DNA of 64,000 nucleotides from Methanosarcina barkeri str. Wiesmoor (GTDB lineage Archaea > Halobacteriota > Methanosarcinia > Methanosarcinales > Methanosarcinaceae), in NCBI RefSeq assembly GCF_000969985.1, contig NZ_CP009526.1, positions 620,001 to 684,000 of the forward strand. Direction: 5' to 3'. The notes beneath the pieces are model-generated. The model did not search any database, was not told where the DNA came from, and saw only the letters and a list, made by a program, of their open reading frames with translations. Shown here one piece after another: positions 54,842 to 63,896 of this stretch; the first letter of the stretch is position 1, and each line of letters begins with the position of its first letter. The position numbers and the translations under genes were made by a program.

Positions 54842-55152
54842 TTTTAGGGTAGTCGTCCGTAGCTGCTCTGAATATAGAGCCTTCCGCACATCAGAGAACA
54901 CGCACTTCCGCAAGGCGTGGATAAGCTGGTTCAGTGGGGGCCGGATTTAAGGAAAGGCTGAAGATGTCGGCACATCCCCCAGCCCAAGACCGCAGGACCC
55001 TACTCGCTCGGGTCTAACATAAGAGATATATGTAAGGCCCAAGCATCGACTTCGGGCCGAAAGGCGTTGGGAGTGCGAAAATGTTCTATGCCATGTAGTG
55101 CAAAAGCCGTGCTATCCTTTGCACGGGAATAATATGTTTTTGGAGGGAAAGT
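54842..55152 (+). other. GC-rich structured leader between two methyltransferase genes
   Basis: In contrast to the AT-rich genes on both sides, this is GC-richer and full of hairpins: CACGC/GCGTG (54899-54903, 54915-54919); GGCTG/CAGCC (54956-54960, 54980-54984) enclosing GATGT/ACATC; GACCC/GGGTC (54996-55000, 55010-55014); GGCCC/GGGCC (55036-55040, 55054-55058). Near the end are two mutually exclusive stems, GTGCAAA/TTTGCAC (55098-55104, 55118-55124) and CCGTGC/GCACGG (55107-55112, 55121-55126). It holds junction element 2. No known RNA family recognised. Confidence 0.55.
55010..55087 (+). repeat. junction element 2 (attC-like features)
   Basis: Begins GGGTCTAACAT; GTCTAAC matches the RYYYAAC consensus of integron attC sites. 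It ends in GGCGTTGGGAGTGCG, where GTTGGGA resembles GTTRRRY except for the last base. Between them is the GGCCC/GGGCC stem. It then runs into GCGAAAATGTTCT shared with junction 1. Length about 60 bp between the boxes, in the attC size range. Confidence 0.35.
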
Positions 55153-55893
55153 ATGCAACCACAAAATATATTTGATAATGAAGTTTTTTTTCAGGGCTAT
55201 AAAAAGCTTCGCGAAAATCCTAACAGCGCAAATATATTGGAAGAAAAACCAGCTATTTTTAGTCTTCTACCAGAATTGACAGGGAAAAAAGTACTGGATT
55301 TAGGTTGCGGTTATGGGGAAAATTGCAACATGTTTTCCAAAATGGGTGCTAATAAGGTAGTCGGTATAGATGTTTCTTCAAAAATGCTTGCTATCGCCAA
55401 TAATGATAACAGTGGAGATAATATTTTTTATGAGAATATGTGTATGGAAGATATCTTCTGCATTAATGAGAAGTTTGACGTAGTTGTAAGCTCTTTGGCA
55501 GTGCATTATATTAATGATTTTAATAAATTGGTTTGTAATGTGAACTCATTGTTGAAAGATAATGGCATTTTTGTTTTTTCTCAGGAACATCCGCTTACAA
55601 CAGCACCAAAAAACGGTGCGAGATGGTTTAAAAATGTAGATGGAAGGATCGCTCACTATGTATTGACCGATTATGCGACCAGTGGAGAGCGAACTGTATC
55701 GTGGATAGTGGACGGGATAACGAAATACCATAGGACTTTTTCGGATATTGTCAACGCCTTAATTGATGCTGGCTTCATTATCGAAAAAATGCTGGAACCC
55801 GTTCCTACAAAGGAAATAATCGAAAGAGATCCTTCTTCTGCAAAAGACTTACATAAACCCAACTTTTTAGTAACTAGAGCACGAAAGAAATAA
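55153..55893 (+). CDS. class I SAM-dependent methyltransferase, bacterial-like
   Basis: A 246-residue methyltransferase. The SAM motif is DLGCGYGENCNMF, strand-2 acid in VVGIDVSSKML, and the motif after strand 4 is VVSSLAVHYINDFNKL. The C-terminal part has FSQEHPLTTAPKNGARWF and WIVDGITKYHRTFSDIVNAL, a pattern common in Firmicutes methyltransferases of unknown substrate. GGAGG precedes ATG 55153 after the structured leader. AT-rich; likely acquired. Not closely similar to its upstream neighbour. Confidence 0.85.
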   Translation: MQPQNIFDNEVFFQGYKKLRENPNSANILEEKPAIFSLLPELTGKKVLDLGCGYGENCNMFSKMGANKVVGIDVSSKMLAIANNDNSGDNIFYENMCMEDIFCINEKFDVVVSSLAVHYINDFNKLVCNVNSLLKDNGIFVFSQEHPLTTAPKNGARWFKNVDGRIAHYVLTDYATSGERTVSWIVDGITKYHRTFSDIVNALIDAGFIIEKMLEPVPTKEIIERDPSSAKDLHKPNFLVTRARKK

Positions 55894-56114
55894 CACAATA
55901 CCGTTATGTGAAAGCCTGGGTCTAATGCAAAGTTATCATAATTTGGATTAGACAAGTGTTGAAGGAAGAATGTGCATGGATATGCAATCAGCTATAGATC
56001 AGCTATAGTTATTTATATTGTACTAACATTTCTGCAGCATGCCTTCCATTATATTTTTTAGGTTGACCTGATCTTGGCTTATCTATCAAAGCACTTTGTA
56101 GACCTTCTTCAAGA
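55894..56114. other. intergenic region with junction element 3
   Basis: GTCTAATGCAAA (55920-55931) and TTTGGATTAGAC (55942-55953) form an 11-of-12 bp hairpin 26 bp after the methyltransferase stop, possibly a terminator and possibly the recombination-like site discussed for junctions 1 and 2. GTTGAAGGAAGAATGTGC follows at 55958-55975. Confidence 0.5.
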
Positions 56115-56321
56115 TTATTCCTCTCCTTTCAATTCTATAACTCTCTGTTTCAACCTACTAAAAAATTCGTCTTTGTTTATCGTTGAAACATTATCAACAC
56201 CCCAGTTTATATCCTCTGAAATTATATTATACTTAGAACATTGAGCCATAAATTCTATAAGTTTCTCTGCGGTGTTAAATTCAAGAATTAAAGTTGGAAA
56301 TTTTTGCTTTTTTCCGAACAT
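56115..56321 (-). CDS. small hypothetical protein
   Basis: A 68-residue protein (FPTLILEFNTAEKLIEFMAQ, then SKYNIISEDINWGVDNVSTI and a charged end FSRLKQRVIELKGEE). Predicted alpha/beta, soluble. GGTTGTGAT about six bases before ATG 56321 fits an archaeal ribosome binding site. No family recognised. It may be real, since composition is protein-like. Confidence 0.45.
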   Translation of the reverse strand: MFGKKQKFPTLILEFNTAEKLIEFMAQCSKYNIISEDINWGVDNVSTINKDEFFSRLKQRVIELKGEE

Positions 56322-56612
56322 TCGATCACAACCGGTATTTGATAAAACAGAAGTATTGACCTGTAATAACTCATTTTTTTAATGATTAAAATATCTTTGC
56401 GATTTATCTTTGAATTTTAATAAAGATAAGCTTTGTAAGAAACTATAATCAACGTTTTCGATCAAAGCTAGTTTTAACAGAAGCATTTAGGAAAAGAGAG
56501 GTGTGTATGGTAGATGTAGCTTTAAATTCCCGTGCTTGTCATTTCATGAGAAAGTTCTTAGACCAAACATAATTGTGAAAACGGTTCTTTCAAGTCGTCG
56601 GTTGATACCTAA

Positions 56613-56765
<153 letters not shown>

Positions 56766-56992
56766 TAACTTTTTCAAGGCAACCTTAAAAACCCTTCACT
56801 TTTAATATATTTTTTAAGTAAGTGATTACAAATATCTATCATTTCCCTTCCAAAAGCATGAAGATCAGCAGGATTCTTTGAAATAGAAAGTTTACTTCAA
56901 TAACTACTTCCTTGTTTTCTTAATTTTCTATGCAGCTATGATGTCGTCCCTTATATCTAGCTAGCAGGTGCTTCCTGCCTTTTAAATCCCTG

Positions 56993-57139
56993 ATGAAACA
57001 AACTAAGGAATGTGTTAGATTGCATAATCGATCAGCTTCGGAGCAAATCCTCCAGGGCTACGGAGTAAACCAACAGTACGGAGGTAAGATTCTTCGCCTC
57101 GCCGGAGTATCTGAGAAGCTTACGAAGCAGGTTACTTGA
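56993..57139 (+). CDS. possible 48-residue ORF or gene fragment
   Basis: ATG 56993 to TGA 57137-57139. The second half (YGVNQQYGGKILRLAGVSEK) has a helix-turn-helix-like feel but no firm family. The higher GC than its surroundings is the main reason to list it. Confidence 0.2.
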   Translation: MKQTKECVRLHNRSASEQILQGYGVNQQYGGKILRLAGVSEKLTKQVT

Positions 57140-57233
57140 TGAAATGATGGCCATAGGTAGCCTCAATTTCGGAAATAGCAGGTTCATTCAGTTTCGTTGG
57201 CTGTTCCTCTTTTGTGTATGTTCCATTTGCAAC

Positions 57234-57400
57234 TAAGAGCCTGTCCGAGAAGTGTCATGACTGATTCTAACTCCCACAGTAGGTAATGGCAAAGCCGAAA
57301 TTACAAAGTTATCGTAGTCTATATATCGAGTACCTGTTCCGGCTATGCGTATTACAATTTTAAAGTTATGTAGATCGCAATATTTTCGGATAGGCTCTTA
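57234..57400. repeat. MITE-like element with 18-bp terminal inverted repeats
   Basis: TAAGAGCCTGTCCGAGAA (57234-57251) and TTTTCGGATAGGCTCTTA (57383-57400) are inverted repeats at 16 of 18 positions. Internal words (AAGTGTCATGACTGATTCTA, then GTAATGGC) parallel the AAGTGTTGTGACC-TAA region of the cdh-upstream units, so these belong to one element family. Confidence 0.7.
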
Positions 57401-57578
57401 GTAAAAATTCTGCATTTTTGCTGTTTTAACCTCAACTTTGGGAACATTTTTACCTAATAATAGGGAAAAAATACAAATCTTTTACTCAGAATTATGTAAA
57501 AACAATTGTTACTTTTCTTTTCGGTAAATTGGTCTGTAAATTGGTCTAGTTCTTTCACTATTTCTTATTTCTAAACAA

Positions 57579-57835
57579 GGCTCTATGTAGTCTGAGGGGC
57601 TGGGATGAATTTTTCAGTAAGCTCTAAAGCCAGTCCGAATGTCAGCCCCGCAAACTACTTAGTCTTCGGACAGCGTGAATGTATTTTCTCCTTCGAAACT
57701 TCTTGGAGGTCACGGATGATTTTGGATACAGATGCTACGAATACCACCATGCTCCGGGACAGAAATCAGGGTTCTGTGAAGTCTTTGGAGAAGGATAATT
57801 TTTTTCAAGCTAGTGCAGATTCAAGCTATATCAAC
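57579..57835. repeat. dispersed repeat A, copy 3
   Basis: The longest copy: GGCTCTATGTAGTCT, TTTTCAGTAAGCTCTAAAGC, CAGTCCGAATGTCAGCCCCG, CAAACTACTTAGT, CTTCGAAACTTCTTGGAGGT, and a 3' part GGGTTCTGTGAAGTCTTTGG ... TTTTTTTCAAGCTAGTGC that also occurs in copy 1. Lies 80 bp beyond the 3' end of fumC. Confidence 0.7.
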
Positions 57836-57916
57836 CCATAAATATACCCATTCCTCGAAGACCTTACAGTGCCTAATGTCTAAATAAATAAAAAAAGAAT
57901 ATCGGTAAAGTTACTT

Positions 57917-59413
57917 CTACTCTGAAGCCAGCTTCAGGTCGTGTCGCGGATTCCCTACCATCTTCTTTGGATCCACAATTCTGTCAAAATCCTTCGCGCT
58001 GATGAAACCTCCTTTCACTGCAGCTTCCCTCAGTGTAGTATTCTCGTCCAGTGCTCGCTGGGTAATTGCGGAAGCCTTGTCGTAGCCTATAACAGGGCTA
58101 AGTGCTGTCACTAACATGAGGGAGTCGTCCACAAATTTGTCTATACGACTCCGGTCGAGCATGATTTCCTTGATTCCGTACTCACAGAACTTTACGCAAG
58201 CATCACCGAGAATACGTGCAGAATGTAAGACATTATTTATGATTATCGGGCACATTGCGTTAAGCTCGAAGTTTCCCTGTAACCCGGCAAATGCGACGGC
58301 ATTGTCTTCACCAATTACCTGGATGCAAACCATTAGCATGGCTTCCTCCTGAGTCGGATTGACTTTCCCAGGCATGATCGCGCTGCCAGGCTCGTTACTG
58401 GGGAGGATAAGCTCGTGGATCCCCGACCTCGGTCCCGAACCAAGCCATCGCAGGTCATTTGCGATCTTCATCAGTGCTACTGCTAATGCACGCAAGGCTG
58501 CGCTTGAGTTTACCATTGCATCAAGGGAGCCCTGAGCTGCGAATTTATTTGGAGCTGTAACGAATGGATGACCTGTGAGCCTGGAAATCTCACCTGCAAC
58601 CTTTTCACCGAAGTCTGGTGGGGTATTGATGCCAGTTCCTACCGCAGTGCCTCCGATGGCCAACCGATATAATCCCTGGAGAGATTGTTTAACAAACGCC
58701 AGCGCGTCATTGAGTTGTGTGGCATAGCCAGACCACTCCTGACCCACTGTAAGTGGTGTTGCGTCCTGAAGATGTGTTCGACCGATCTTGATGATATCCA
58801 CCCATTCCCGTGCTTTAGCCCATATTGACTCTTCAAGAGCGGTAGCTGCGGGAATGAGGCGGTTGCTGAATTCGAGCACAGTTGCAATGTGCATGGCCGT
58901 GGGAAAGGTGTCGTTAGACGACTGACTCATATTAACATCGTCATTAGGATGGACAGGGTACTTGCTGCCGAGGCTTCCACCCACGAGCTGGATGGCGCGA
59001 TTGCTGATGACTTCATTCACGTTCATATTCGACTGAGTGCCTGAGCCAGTCTGCCAGACATAGAGCGGGAATTCGCTGTCGAGTTTACCTGCAATAACTT
59101 CATCTGCAACTCTTGCTATCAATTCAGCTTTCCACGGCGGTATTATTCCGGCGGCTTCGTTGACCAGAGCAGATGCCTTTTTCACATACCCATAAGCGTA
59201 ATAGACCTCCTTTGGCATGTAGTCGTCACCGATGGAGAAGTGAATCAGAGACCTCTGGGTCTGAGCCCCCCAGTAATGGTCGGCTGGAACCTCAACTTCC
59301 CCTAAAGAATCGCTTTCTTTTCGCTTGCCAGTAGCTCCAGTGCCGACAGGCAGGTCGAGGATTGAAGGCACTTGTTCGGCATTTTTTCGTTGTGTATCCA
59401 CGTCAATCGGCAA
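57917..59413 (-). CDS. fumC: class II fumarate hydratase
   Basis: A 498-residue fumarase of the aspartase/fumarase superfamily, interconverting fumarate and malate without an iron-sulfur cluster. Conserved regions: GSGTQSNMNVNEV, IGRTHLQDATP (with the acid/base His), and the signature loop GSAIMPGKVNPTQEEA. The N-terminal 35 residues before the SLGEVEVPADHYWGAQ start exceed the usual length. Start is TTG 59413 with GGAGGG nine bases upstream. Methanosarcina normally uses a two-subunit class I fumarase, so this bacterial-type gene is probably acquired. Confidence 0.92.
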   Translation of the reverse strand: MPIDVDTQRKNAEQVPSILDLPVGTGATGKRKESDSLGEVEVPADHYWGAQTQRSLIHFSIGDDYMPKEVYYAYGYVKKASALVNEAAGIIPPWKAELIARVADEVIAGKLDSEFPLYVWQTGSGTQSNMNVNEVISNRAIQLVGGSLGSKYPVHPNDDVNMSQSSNDTFPTAMHIATVLEFSNRLIPAATALEESIWAKAREWVDIIKIGRTHLQDATPLTVGQEWSGYATQLNDALAFVKQSLQGLYRLAIGGTAVGTGINTPPDFGEKVAGEISRLTGHPFVTAPNKFAAQGSLDAMVNSSAALRALAVALMKIANDLRWLGSGPRSGIHELILPSNEPGSAIMPGKVNPTQEEAMLMVCIQVIGEDNAVAFAGLQGNFELNAMCPIIINNVLHSARILGDACVKFCEYGIKEIMLDRSRIDKFVDDSLMLVTALSPVIGYDKASAITQRALDENTTLREAAVKGGFISAKDFDRIVDPKKMVGNPRHDLKLASE

Positions 59414-59435
59414 ATTCTGCCCTCCTATAGATGAC

Positions 59436-59790
59436 TTAACTGTGTTGGGGTTTGTAGAGTATCTCTCGGAGCCAGGCGTTGATGTCCTCTGGCTGATCTA
59501 CTTTCGCCAGATCCCAATTGAAAATTAAAGTGGCAATTTGTAAGATGGTGCGTACTTCAGTCTCCAAAATTTTGCTTTGAGGTGGGAATAGCAGACCTTT
59601 CTTGAGCTGTTCATCGGTCACCTGGTCTGGCTGTCACCTTCGCGGCCTCGGTGAATATCTCGTTAGTGATGCGCTTTGCTCGCGTGACGTAGACCGTGAG
59701 GCCAACCGCCGGATATATGTAAAATTTGTTCGCTTGCCCGGGCAGAAAAATGTCACCGTTATAATGAACTGGAGGGAATTGAACACCGGC
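59436..59790 (-). pseudogene. 3' fragment of a malic enzyme gene
   Basis: In two frames the minus strand encodes the end of NAD-dependent malic enzyme: FPPVHYNGDIFLPGQANKFY, IYPAVGLTVYVTRAKRITNE, then after a frameshift at about 59630 DQVTDEQLKKGLLFPPQSKI and TEVRTILQIATLIFNWDLAK to a stop at 59436. The catalytic domains upstream are gone. It lies 22 bp upstream of the fumC start and would have formed a malate-pyruvate gene pair with it. Confidence 0.88.
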
Positions 59791-59799
59791 TACATAAAT

Positions 59800-60051
59800 A
59801 GCTCTGCCACCTGCAGGGCCGGCAGGTCGTGCTGGTCGAGGATCATCTCCAGCTTACCGGCCGCAGGCATCATTGACAAGTCTGCCTGTCTCTTTCAAGT
59901 CTTCTGGGTTCGAAGGCTTGACACCGGAACGCGGGTAAACCGACGCACAGATGTCGATGCCGATTGCATTCTCTTCCTCGCGGGCAGCATCTGTGACAAC
60001 AGCCACCTTACCTTGCAGGCCCCCCTCCTGTCCTGAAGTTGCTTTGCCCAT
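59800..60051 (-). pseudogene. 5' fragment of a short-chain dehydrogenase gene
   Basis: From ATG 60051 (AGGAAGGAACA upstream) the frame gives GGLQGKVAVVTDAAREEENA and IGIDICASVYPRSGVKPSNP, then EDLKETGRLVNDACGR and a stop; a frameshifted continuation can be followed to about 59800. This resembles the NAD-binding start of bacterial SDR enzymes with internal deletions (the GxxxGxG motif is damaged). It joins directly to the malic enzyme fragment, showing a deletion fusion. Confidence 0.75.
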
Positions 60052-60139
60052 TATTGTTCCTTCCTCTGAGCACCTCATATGCTCAAAAATTGATACTTCA
60101 CCACAGGCTTGGTTTACAGATTTTTTACTAGTAGAGTAC

Positions 60140-60232
60140 TATGTAGTCTGATGTAGTCTGCGTGGGGCCTACGATAAATTTTCAGTAAACTCTGAAGCTA
60201 GTCCGAAGGTCAGCCCCGCAAACTACACAGTA
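60140..60232. repeat. dispersed repeat A, copy 4 (short)
   Basis: A duplicated TGATGTAGTCTG start, then GATAAATTTTCAGTAAACTC, TGAAGCTAGTCCGAAGGTCA and GCCCCGCAAACTAC. The 3' part present in copies 1-3 is missing. Immediately downstream of the ene-reductase gene. Confidence 0.7.
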
Positions 60233-60260
60233 TCTATACAGTACCACGCTTTGAGCCACA

Positions 60261-61355
60261 TCATCTATGGACTACTAGGGCCGGATAGTCCGTGTAGCCT
60301 TTCGCGCCTCCCACGTAGAAGGTGGACTCGTCCGGCTCATTCAGCGGAGCATTCTGCCTAAAGCGCTCTGGAAGGTCAGGATTGGCCAGGAATGGTACTC
60401 CGAAAGCAATTAGGTCGGCTTCGCCGTTGGCAATAGCTTCGTTCCCGCTGTGGAGGCCATAGCCGCCGTTCAGTATGAAAGTCCTTTCGAAAATCCTGCG
60501 CAGGATGGGCCCAAGCCGTGCCTCGGGTGGAGCGAACCCCATCCGGCCTCCTATGGGCTCGATTAAATGAAGGTATCCCAGGCCCGTTTTGTTCAGCTCT
60601 CTGGCAAAATAGGAAAAAGTCTCCAGGGGGTTTTCATCCGACATAGAATGCGCGTTATTGTGCGGAGAGATGCGATAGCCGACACGGTCGCCACCCCATA
60701 CCTCGATAACGGCTTTCGTGACCTCAAGCGGCAGACGGGTCCGATTCTCAAGGCTGCCGCCGTATTTATCGGTTCGCTTATTGGACCCGCTCCTCAGAAA
60801 TTGGTCCAGCAGGTATGTGTTAGCTCCATGGATTTCTACACCATCGAAACCTGCGGTTTTTGCGTTCTCAGCAGCCTGCCGGAATTGCCTGACGATGTCC
60901 GGCACTTCTTCGGTCTTCAGGGCCCTGGGCACAGGAATCGGCTTTTTTCCACCTGATGCGTGGGTAAAGCCTTCGACAGGTAGTGCGGATGGTGCGACTG
61001 GCAGAGCGCCTCCCAGTAAGTCGGGGTGAGAAACCCTTCCTACGTGCCAGAGCTGGATGAAAATCCTGCCTCCTTCCCGATGGACTGCATCCGTTACCTT
61101 TTTCCAGCCGGCGACCTGTGCTGCAGAGTATATTCCTGGTGTATGCATGTAGCCTACTCCCTGCGGGCTAACCTGTGAACCTTCGGTGATAATTATACCT
61201 GCCGAGGCTCGCTGCACATAATAAGTAACTGTCAGTGGGACAGGAATGTCGTCATCCCCTGCGCGGTTGCGGGTCATTGGTGCCATCACTATGCGGTTTG
61301 GCAGCGTGAGATCACCCATCCTATACTGTGAAAATAAGTCTGTATCTTCTGCCAT
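60261..61355 (-). CDS. Old Yellow Enzyme-family alkene reductase
   Basis: A 364-residue FMN-dependent ene-reductase of the NemA/OYE type. The N-terminus has LFSQYRMGDLTLPNRIVMAP; substrate-binding His and Asn are in VEIHGANTYLLDQFLRSGSN; FMN-phosphate binding is at the C-terminal NGGYG and FGVPFLANPDLPERF. It reduces activated C=C bonds or nitro compounds with NAD(P)H. AAAGGAG precedes the ATG at 61355. A 3' duplicate lies at 53172-53370. Bacterial-like, probably acquired with its neighbours. Confidence 0.93.
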   Translation of the reverse strand: MAEDTDLFSQYRMGDLTLPNRIVMAPMTRNRAGDDDIPVPLTVTYYVQRASAGIIITEGSQVSPQGVGYMHTPGIYSAAQVAGWKKVTDAVHREGGRIFIQLWHVGRVSHPDLLGGALPVAPSALPVEGFTHASGGKKPIPVPRALKTEEVPDIVRQFRQAAENAKTAGFDGVEIHGANTYLLDQFLRSGSNKRTDKYGGSLENRTRLPLEVTKAVIEVWGGDRVGYRISPHNNAHSMSDENPLETFSYFARELNKTGLGYLHLIEPIGGRMGFAPPEARLGPILRRIFERTFILNGGYGLHSGNEAIANGEADLIAFGVPFLANPDLPERFRQNAPLNEPDESTFYVGGAKGYTDYPALVVHR

Positions 61356-61390
61356 GATGATTGTCTCCTTTAAGTCTGGCTGGTTGCCGG

Positions 61391-61648
61391 TTAGAGCTCC
61401 TCTGATTTCAAAAGCTGCTTAAATCTCTCTGGATTGAACCCAATGACAACTACTTCTCCTATCCTGACAAACGGGAAGCCGATATTGCCAGTGCCCTCCA
61501 TCATTTCAGCTGCTATCTTGTTTTGTTCGCTCTCACTGGCGAGATCGTAATCAATGAAATCGAATGGTATGCCTCTGGCCCGAAAAAATTCCTTTGTTTT
61601 TCTGCAAACCGGGCAGTTGCTTATGGTGTACATTGATACTTTTGCCAC
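61391..61648 (-). CDS. glutaredoxin-like thiol-disulfide protein
   Basis: An 85-residue glutaredoxin/NrdH-type protein. The active site is CPVC within SMYTISNCPVCRKTKEFF; the cis-Pro region is GNIGFPFVRIG and the C-terminal part GFNPERFKQLL. GTG 61648 is preferred, five bases after AGGAG; a longer frame from ATG 61732 would overlap the glucosidase gene by 20 bp and add 28 polar residues unlike the family. Reductant is unknown. It may be co-transcribed with the glucosidase gene upstream. Confidence 0.85.
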   Translation of the reverse strand: MAKVSMYTISNCPVCRKTKEFFRARGIPFDFIDYDLASESEQNKIAAEMMEGTGNIGFPFVRIGEVVVIGFNPERFKQLLKSEEL

Positions 61649-61712
61649 ACGCTCTCCTAATTCTATTGTTGATTCTGTTTCCTTCAACTTTTTCCGTTTA
61701 GTTCCCTGAAGC

Positions 61713-63896
61713 TTAGTACTCGATGAGCACATTGATATCCCCTCCCTTCTTGGATACGTTGACCAGCGTCTCTTCTTCGACGAGCTTGAAATTCAGATCG
61801 GTAAGCGTGTTGCCGACTTTCACGTGGTTAAACTGCACGTTGTCCAGCCATGAAGGTAGGTGGGGCTTCTTGATGATCAGCCGGTTATTCAGAGCGTCGG
61901 GAGCTATGCCCAGGCTGGAGGTGAGCATAAACGGCATGGTCCCAGACGCCCATGCCTGTGGACTACAGGCTACCGGGTATTTCACTGGGACGCCGTAATC
62001 TGAGCGCGTCAGCCCTCCGAAGCACTCAGGTAAACGGTAGCCTTCGAATGCCTTTGCCGCTTCATACATGCCCGTGAACAATAAAGACATCTCATTGATG
62101 AACCCATACTTTCTTAATCCCATGGCAATTATCGCGTTTTCATGAGGCCAGACCGTGCCGTTGTGGTACCCTAGAGGATTATACCGTTTCTCTTTCGAGG
62201 ATAGCGTGCGAATGCCCCATTCGGTGAACATGTCTTCTCTGAAGATCCTGTTTACCAGGTACTTTACATATTTTTGATCAATGATTCCTGTCCACAGGCA
62301 CTGCGCTGGGTTTGACGATATCACGTCGCACAAGCCTTCTGCGTCAAGTGCCTGGGCGAAAAACTGCCTATCTTTCATCCAGAACTGCCGGTTAAACCTC
62401 TCTTTCAGTTCCTTTGCTTCCTTTTCCAACCTGGCTGCGTCGTTTTCCCGGCCAAGCTGCCTGAACAATGGTGCAAGGCATATTTTCGCCATGTAAACGT
62501 ACCCCTGTACTTCAGCCACAGCAACTGGTTGTTTCGCAAGTGAACCATCGGAGCGGCTGATTGAGTCGGGCGAGTCTTTCCAGCCCTGGTTGTAAATGCC
62601 CATTGGGGATTTCACCGCATAGTAGGCAAAGCCATTTCTTTCCATATTGGCATAGACGTCGATCCATTTCAGGGCTCGGTCCACGTTGCCTTCCAGCTTC
62701 TTGACCAATTCGATGTCTCCTGTCCAGTTCACGTATTCGGTCAGGAGGATCAGAAATAAGGGTGTGGAGTCTACAGTGCCGTAGTACGGAGTTTGCGGAA
62801 TCAGGTTCAGGTTAGCCAGCTCACCTAGCCTTAGTTCATGAAGCATTTTACCGGGCTCCTGATCCCTCCAGTCATCTGATCTGTCGCTTTGGAATTTTGC
62901 GTTCACTATCAGCGTGCTTTTTGCCAGCTTCTCCTCGAATGGCAATAGCTGGAGCGCTGAGATAATGCTGTCCCTCCCAAACAGCGTGTCGTACCAGGGC
63001 ACCCCAGCCGAATGGAACATGTCTCCGTTGAGGCTCATGCGCATCATGTTCAGGTCGGCAAGCGAGCGCACCATGATATTGTTGAAAATGTTGTTGTTTG
63101 TCGGTATTTTCTCGCAGCAATCAAGAGCCGTGATGTAGGATTTCATGATCTGGTTCATTCGATCATCGGGATTTTTCACTGGCTGCTCTGGTTTCTTACC
63201 AGGCTTTACCTCCTCGACAGAGATTTCCACGTTAACTGTCTGTGACCCATGGGGGCCTATCGTCAGCTCGAAGGTGCATGTTTTTCCTTCTATTCTCGTG
63301 GGCGATGGATCAAATGCAATAATCGTGTTGCGCCGATTCTTGTCCTCTCCTTCGTAGGATAAGTAAAGGTTTTTACCATCGAACCTGGCAGGCAACACTT
63401 CTCCAGATGTCGGAGGGGCGATGCCCATGATGGTGAACATGTCTGCGAAATCTGCGTCGAATTCAAAAGTCAGGTTCAAGGTCACGGGGAAATTGTTGAA
63501 GTTCCGGATAGTATGGGTATGCCGTACGCATCCAGGTATGACCGTGGCCAGGGTTCCGAGGAGCGTTTCTTTGGGAACGGTGGTGCCTGTGCAATCTTTT
63601 AGGTTCGGGTTGGTAACCATAAGTGTAGATTTGAAACCTCTTTCGTCGCTGGATAGAACCCGCGTCGGAGGCGTGTCCATGAGTCTTATGAGAAAACCGC
63701 TCAGGTACCTGCAATCATGGTAATAGAGGCCATACCCGTAATTTTCTGTAATCGGTATTTCTCCATCTTGCTGCGTTACGAGCGTTAGCTCGTTGTCCCG
63801 TATGACCATATCGTTGGTAATGTTGCTGGCCAGGGTATGTTTCTTGTATATGTCCCATGCTTCGCGGATTTCCCCTCGTTCGGAAGGCTCGAGCAT
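61713..63896 (-). CDS. amylo-alpha-1,6-glucosidase / glycogen debranching-type protein
   Basis: A 727-residue protein with an N-terminal beta-sandwich (residues 25-240; NYGYGLYYHDCRYLSGF, VIRDNELTLVTQQDGEI) and an (alpha/alpha)6-barrel glycoside hydrolase domain. Catalytic-region stretches are GVPWYDTLFGRDSIISALQL and GTVWPHENAIIAMGLRKYG, as in the GDE_N_bis plus MGH1/amylo-1,6-glucosidase family. Likely a cytosolic debranching or oligosaccharide hydrolase acting on glycogen-type or related glucans. TGAGGA is about nine bases before ATG 63896 and a TATA-like TATAAAA (minus strand) is at 63929-63923. Confidence 0.9.
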   Translation of the reverse strand: MLEPSERGEIREAWDIYKKHTLASNITNDMVIRDNELTLVTQQDGEIPITENYGYGLYYHDCRYLSGFLIRLMDTPPTRVLSSDERGFKSTLMVTNPNLKDCTGTTVPKETLLGTLATVIPGCVRHTHTIRNFNNFPVTLNLTFEFDADFADMFTIMGIAPPTSGEVLPARFDGKNLYLSYEGEDKNRRNTIIAFDPSPTRIEGKTCTFELTIGPHGSQTVNVEISVEEVKPGKKPEQPVKNPDDRMNQIMKSYITALDCCEKIPTNNNIFNNIMVRSLADLNMMRMSLNGDMFHSAGVPWYDTLFGRDSIISALQLLPFEEKLAKSTLIVNAKFQSDRSDDWRDQEPGKMLHELRLGELANLNLIPQTPYYGTVDSTPLFLILLTEYVNWTGDIELVKKLEGNVDRALKWIDVYANMERNGFAYYAVKSPMGIYNQGWKDSPDSISRSDGSLAKQPVAVAEVQGYVYMAKICLAPLFRQLGRENDAARLEKEAKELKERFNRQFWMKDRQFFAQALDAEGLCDVISSNPAQCLWTGIIDQKYVKYLVNRIFREDMFTEWGIRTLSSKEKRYNPLGYHNGTVWPHENAIIAMGLRKYGFINEMSLLFTGMYEAAKAFEGYRLPECFGGLTRSDYGVPVKYPVACSPQAWASGTMPFMLTSSLGIAPDALNNRLIIKKPHLPSWLDNVQFNHVKVGNTLTDLNFKLVEEETLVNVSKKGGDINVLIEY

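Noticed and set aside
54842-55152. A tRNA, 5S rRNA, cobalamin or SAM riboswitch in the GC-rich spacer
   Set aside because: No cloverleaf, no B12-box, and no SAM-riboswitch core is visible; the stems do not match any family I know.
59602-60036. 144-residue plus-strand open frame
   Set aside because: It runs antisense over the malic enzyme and dehydrogenase fragments, whose minus-strand similarity is clear.
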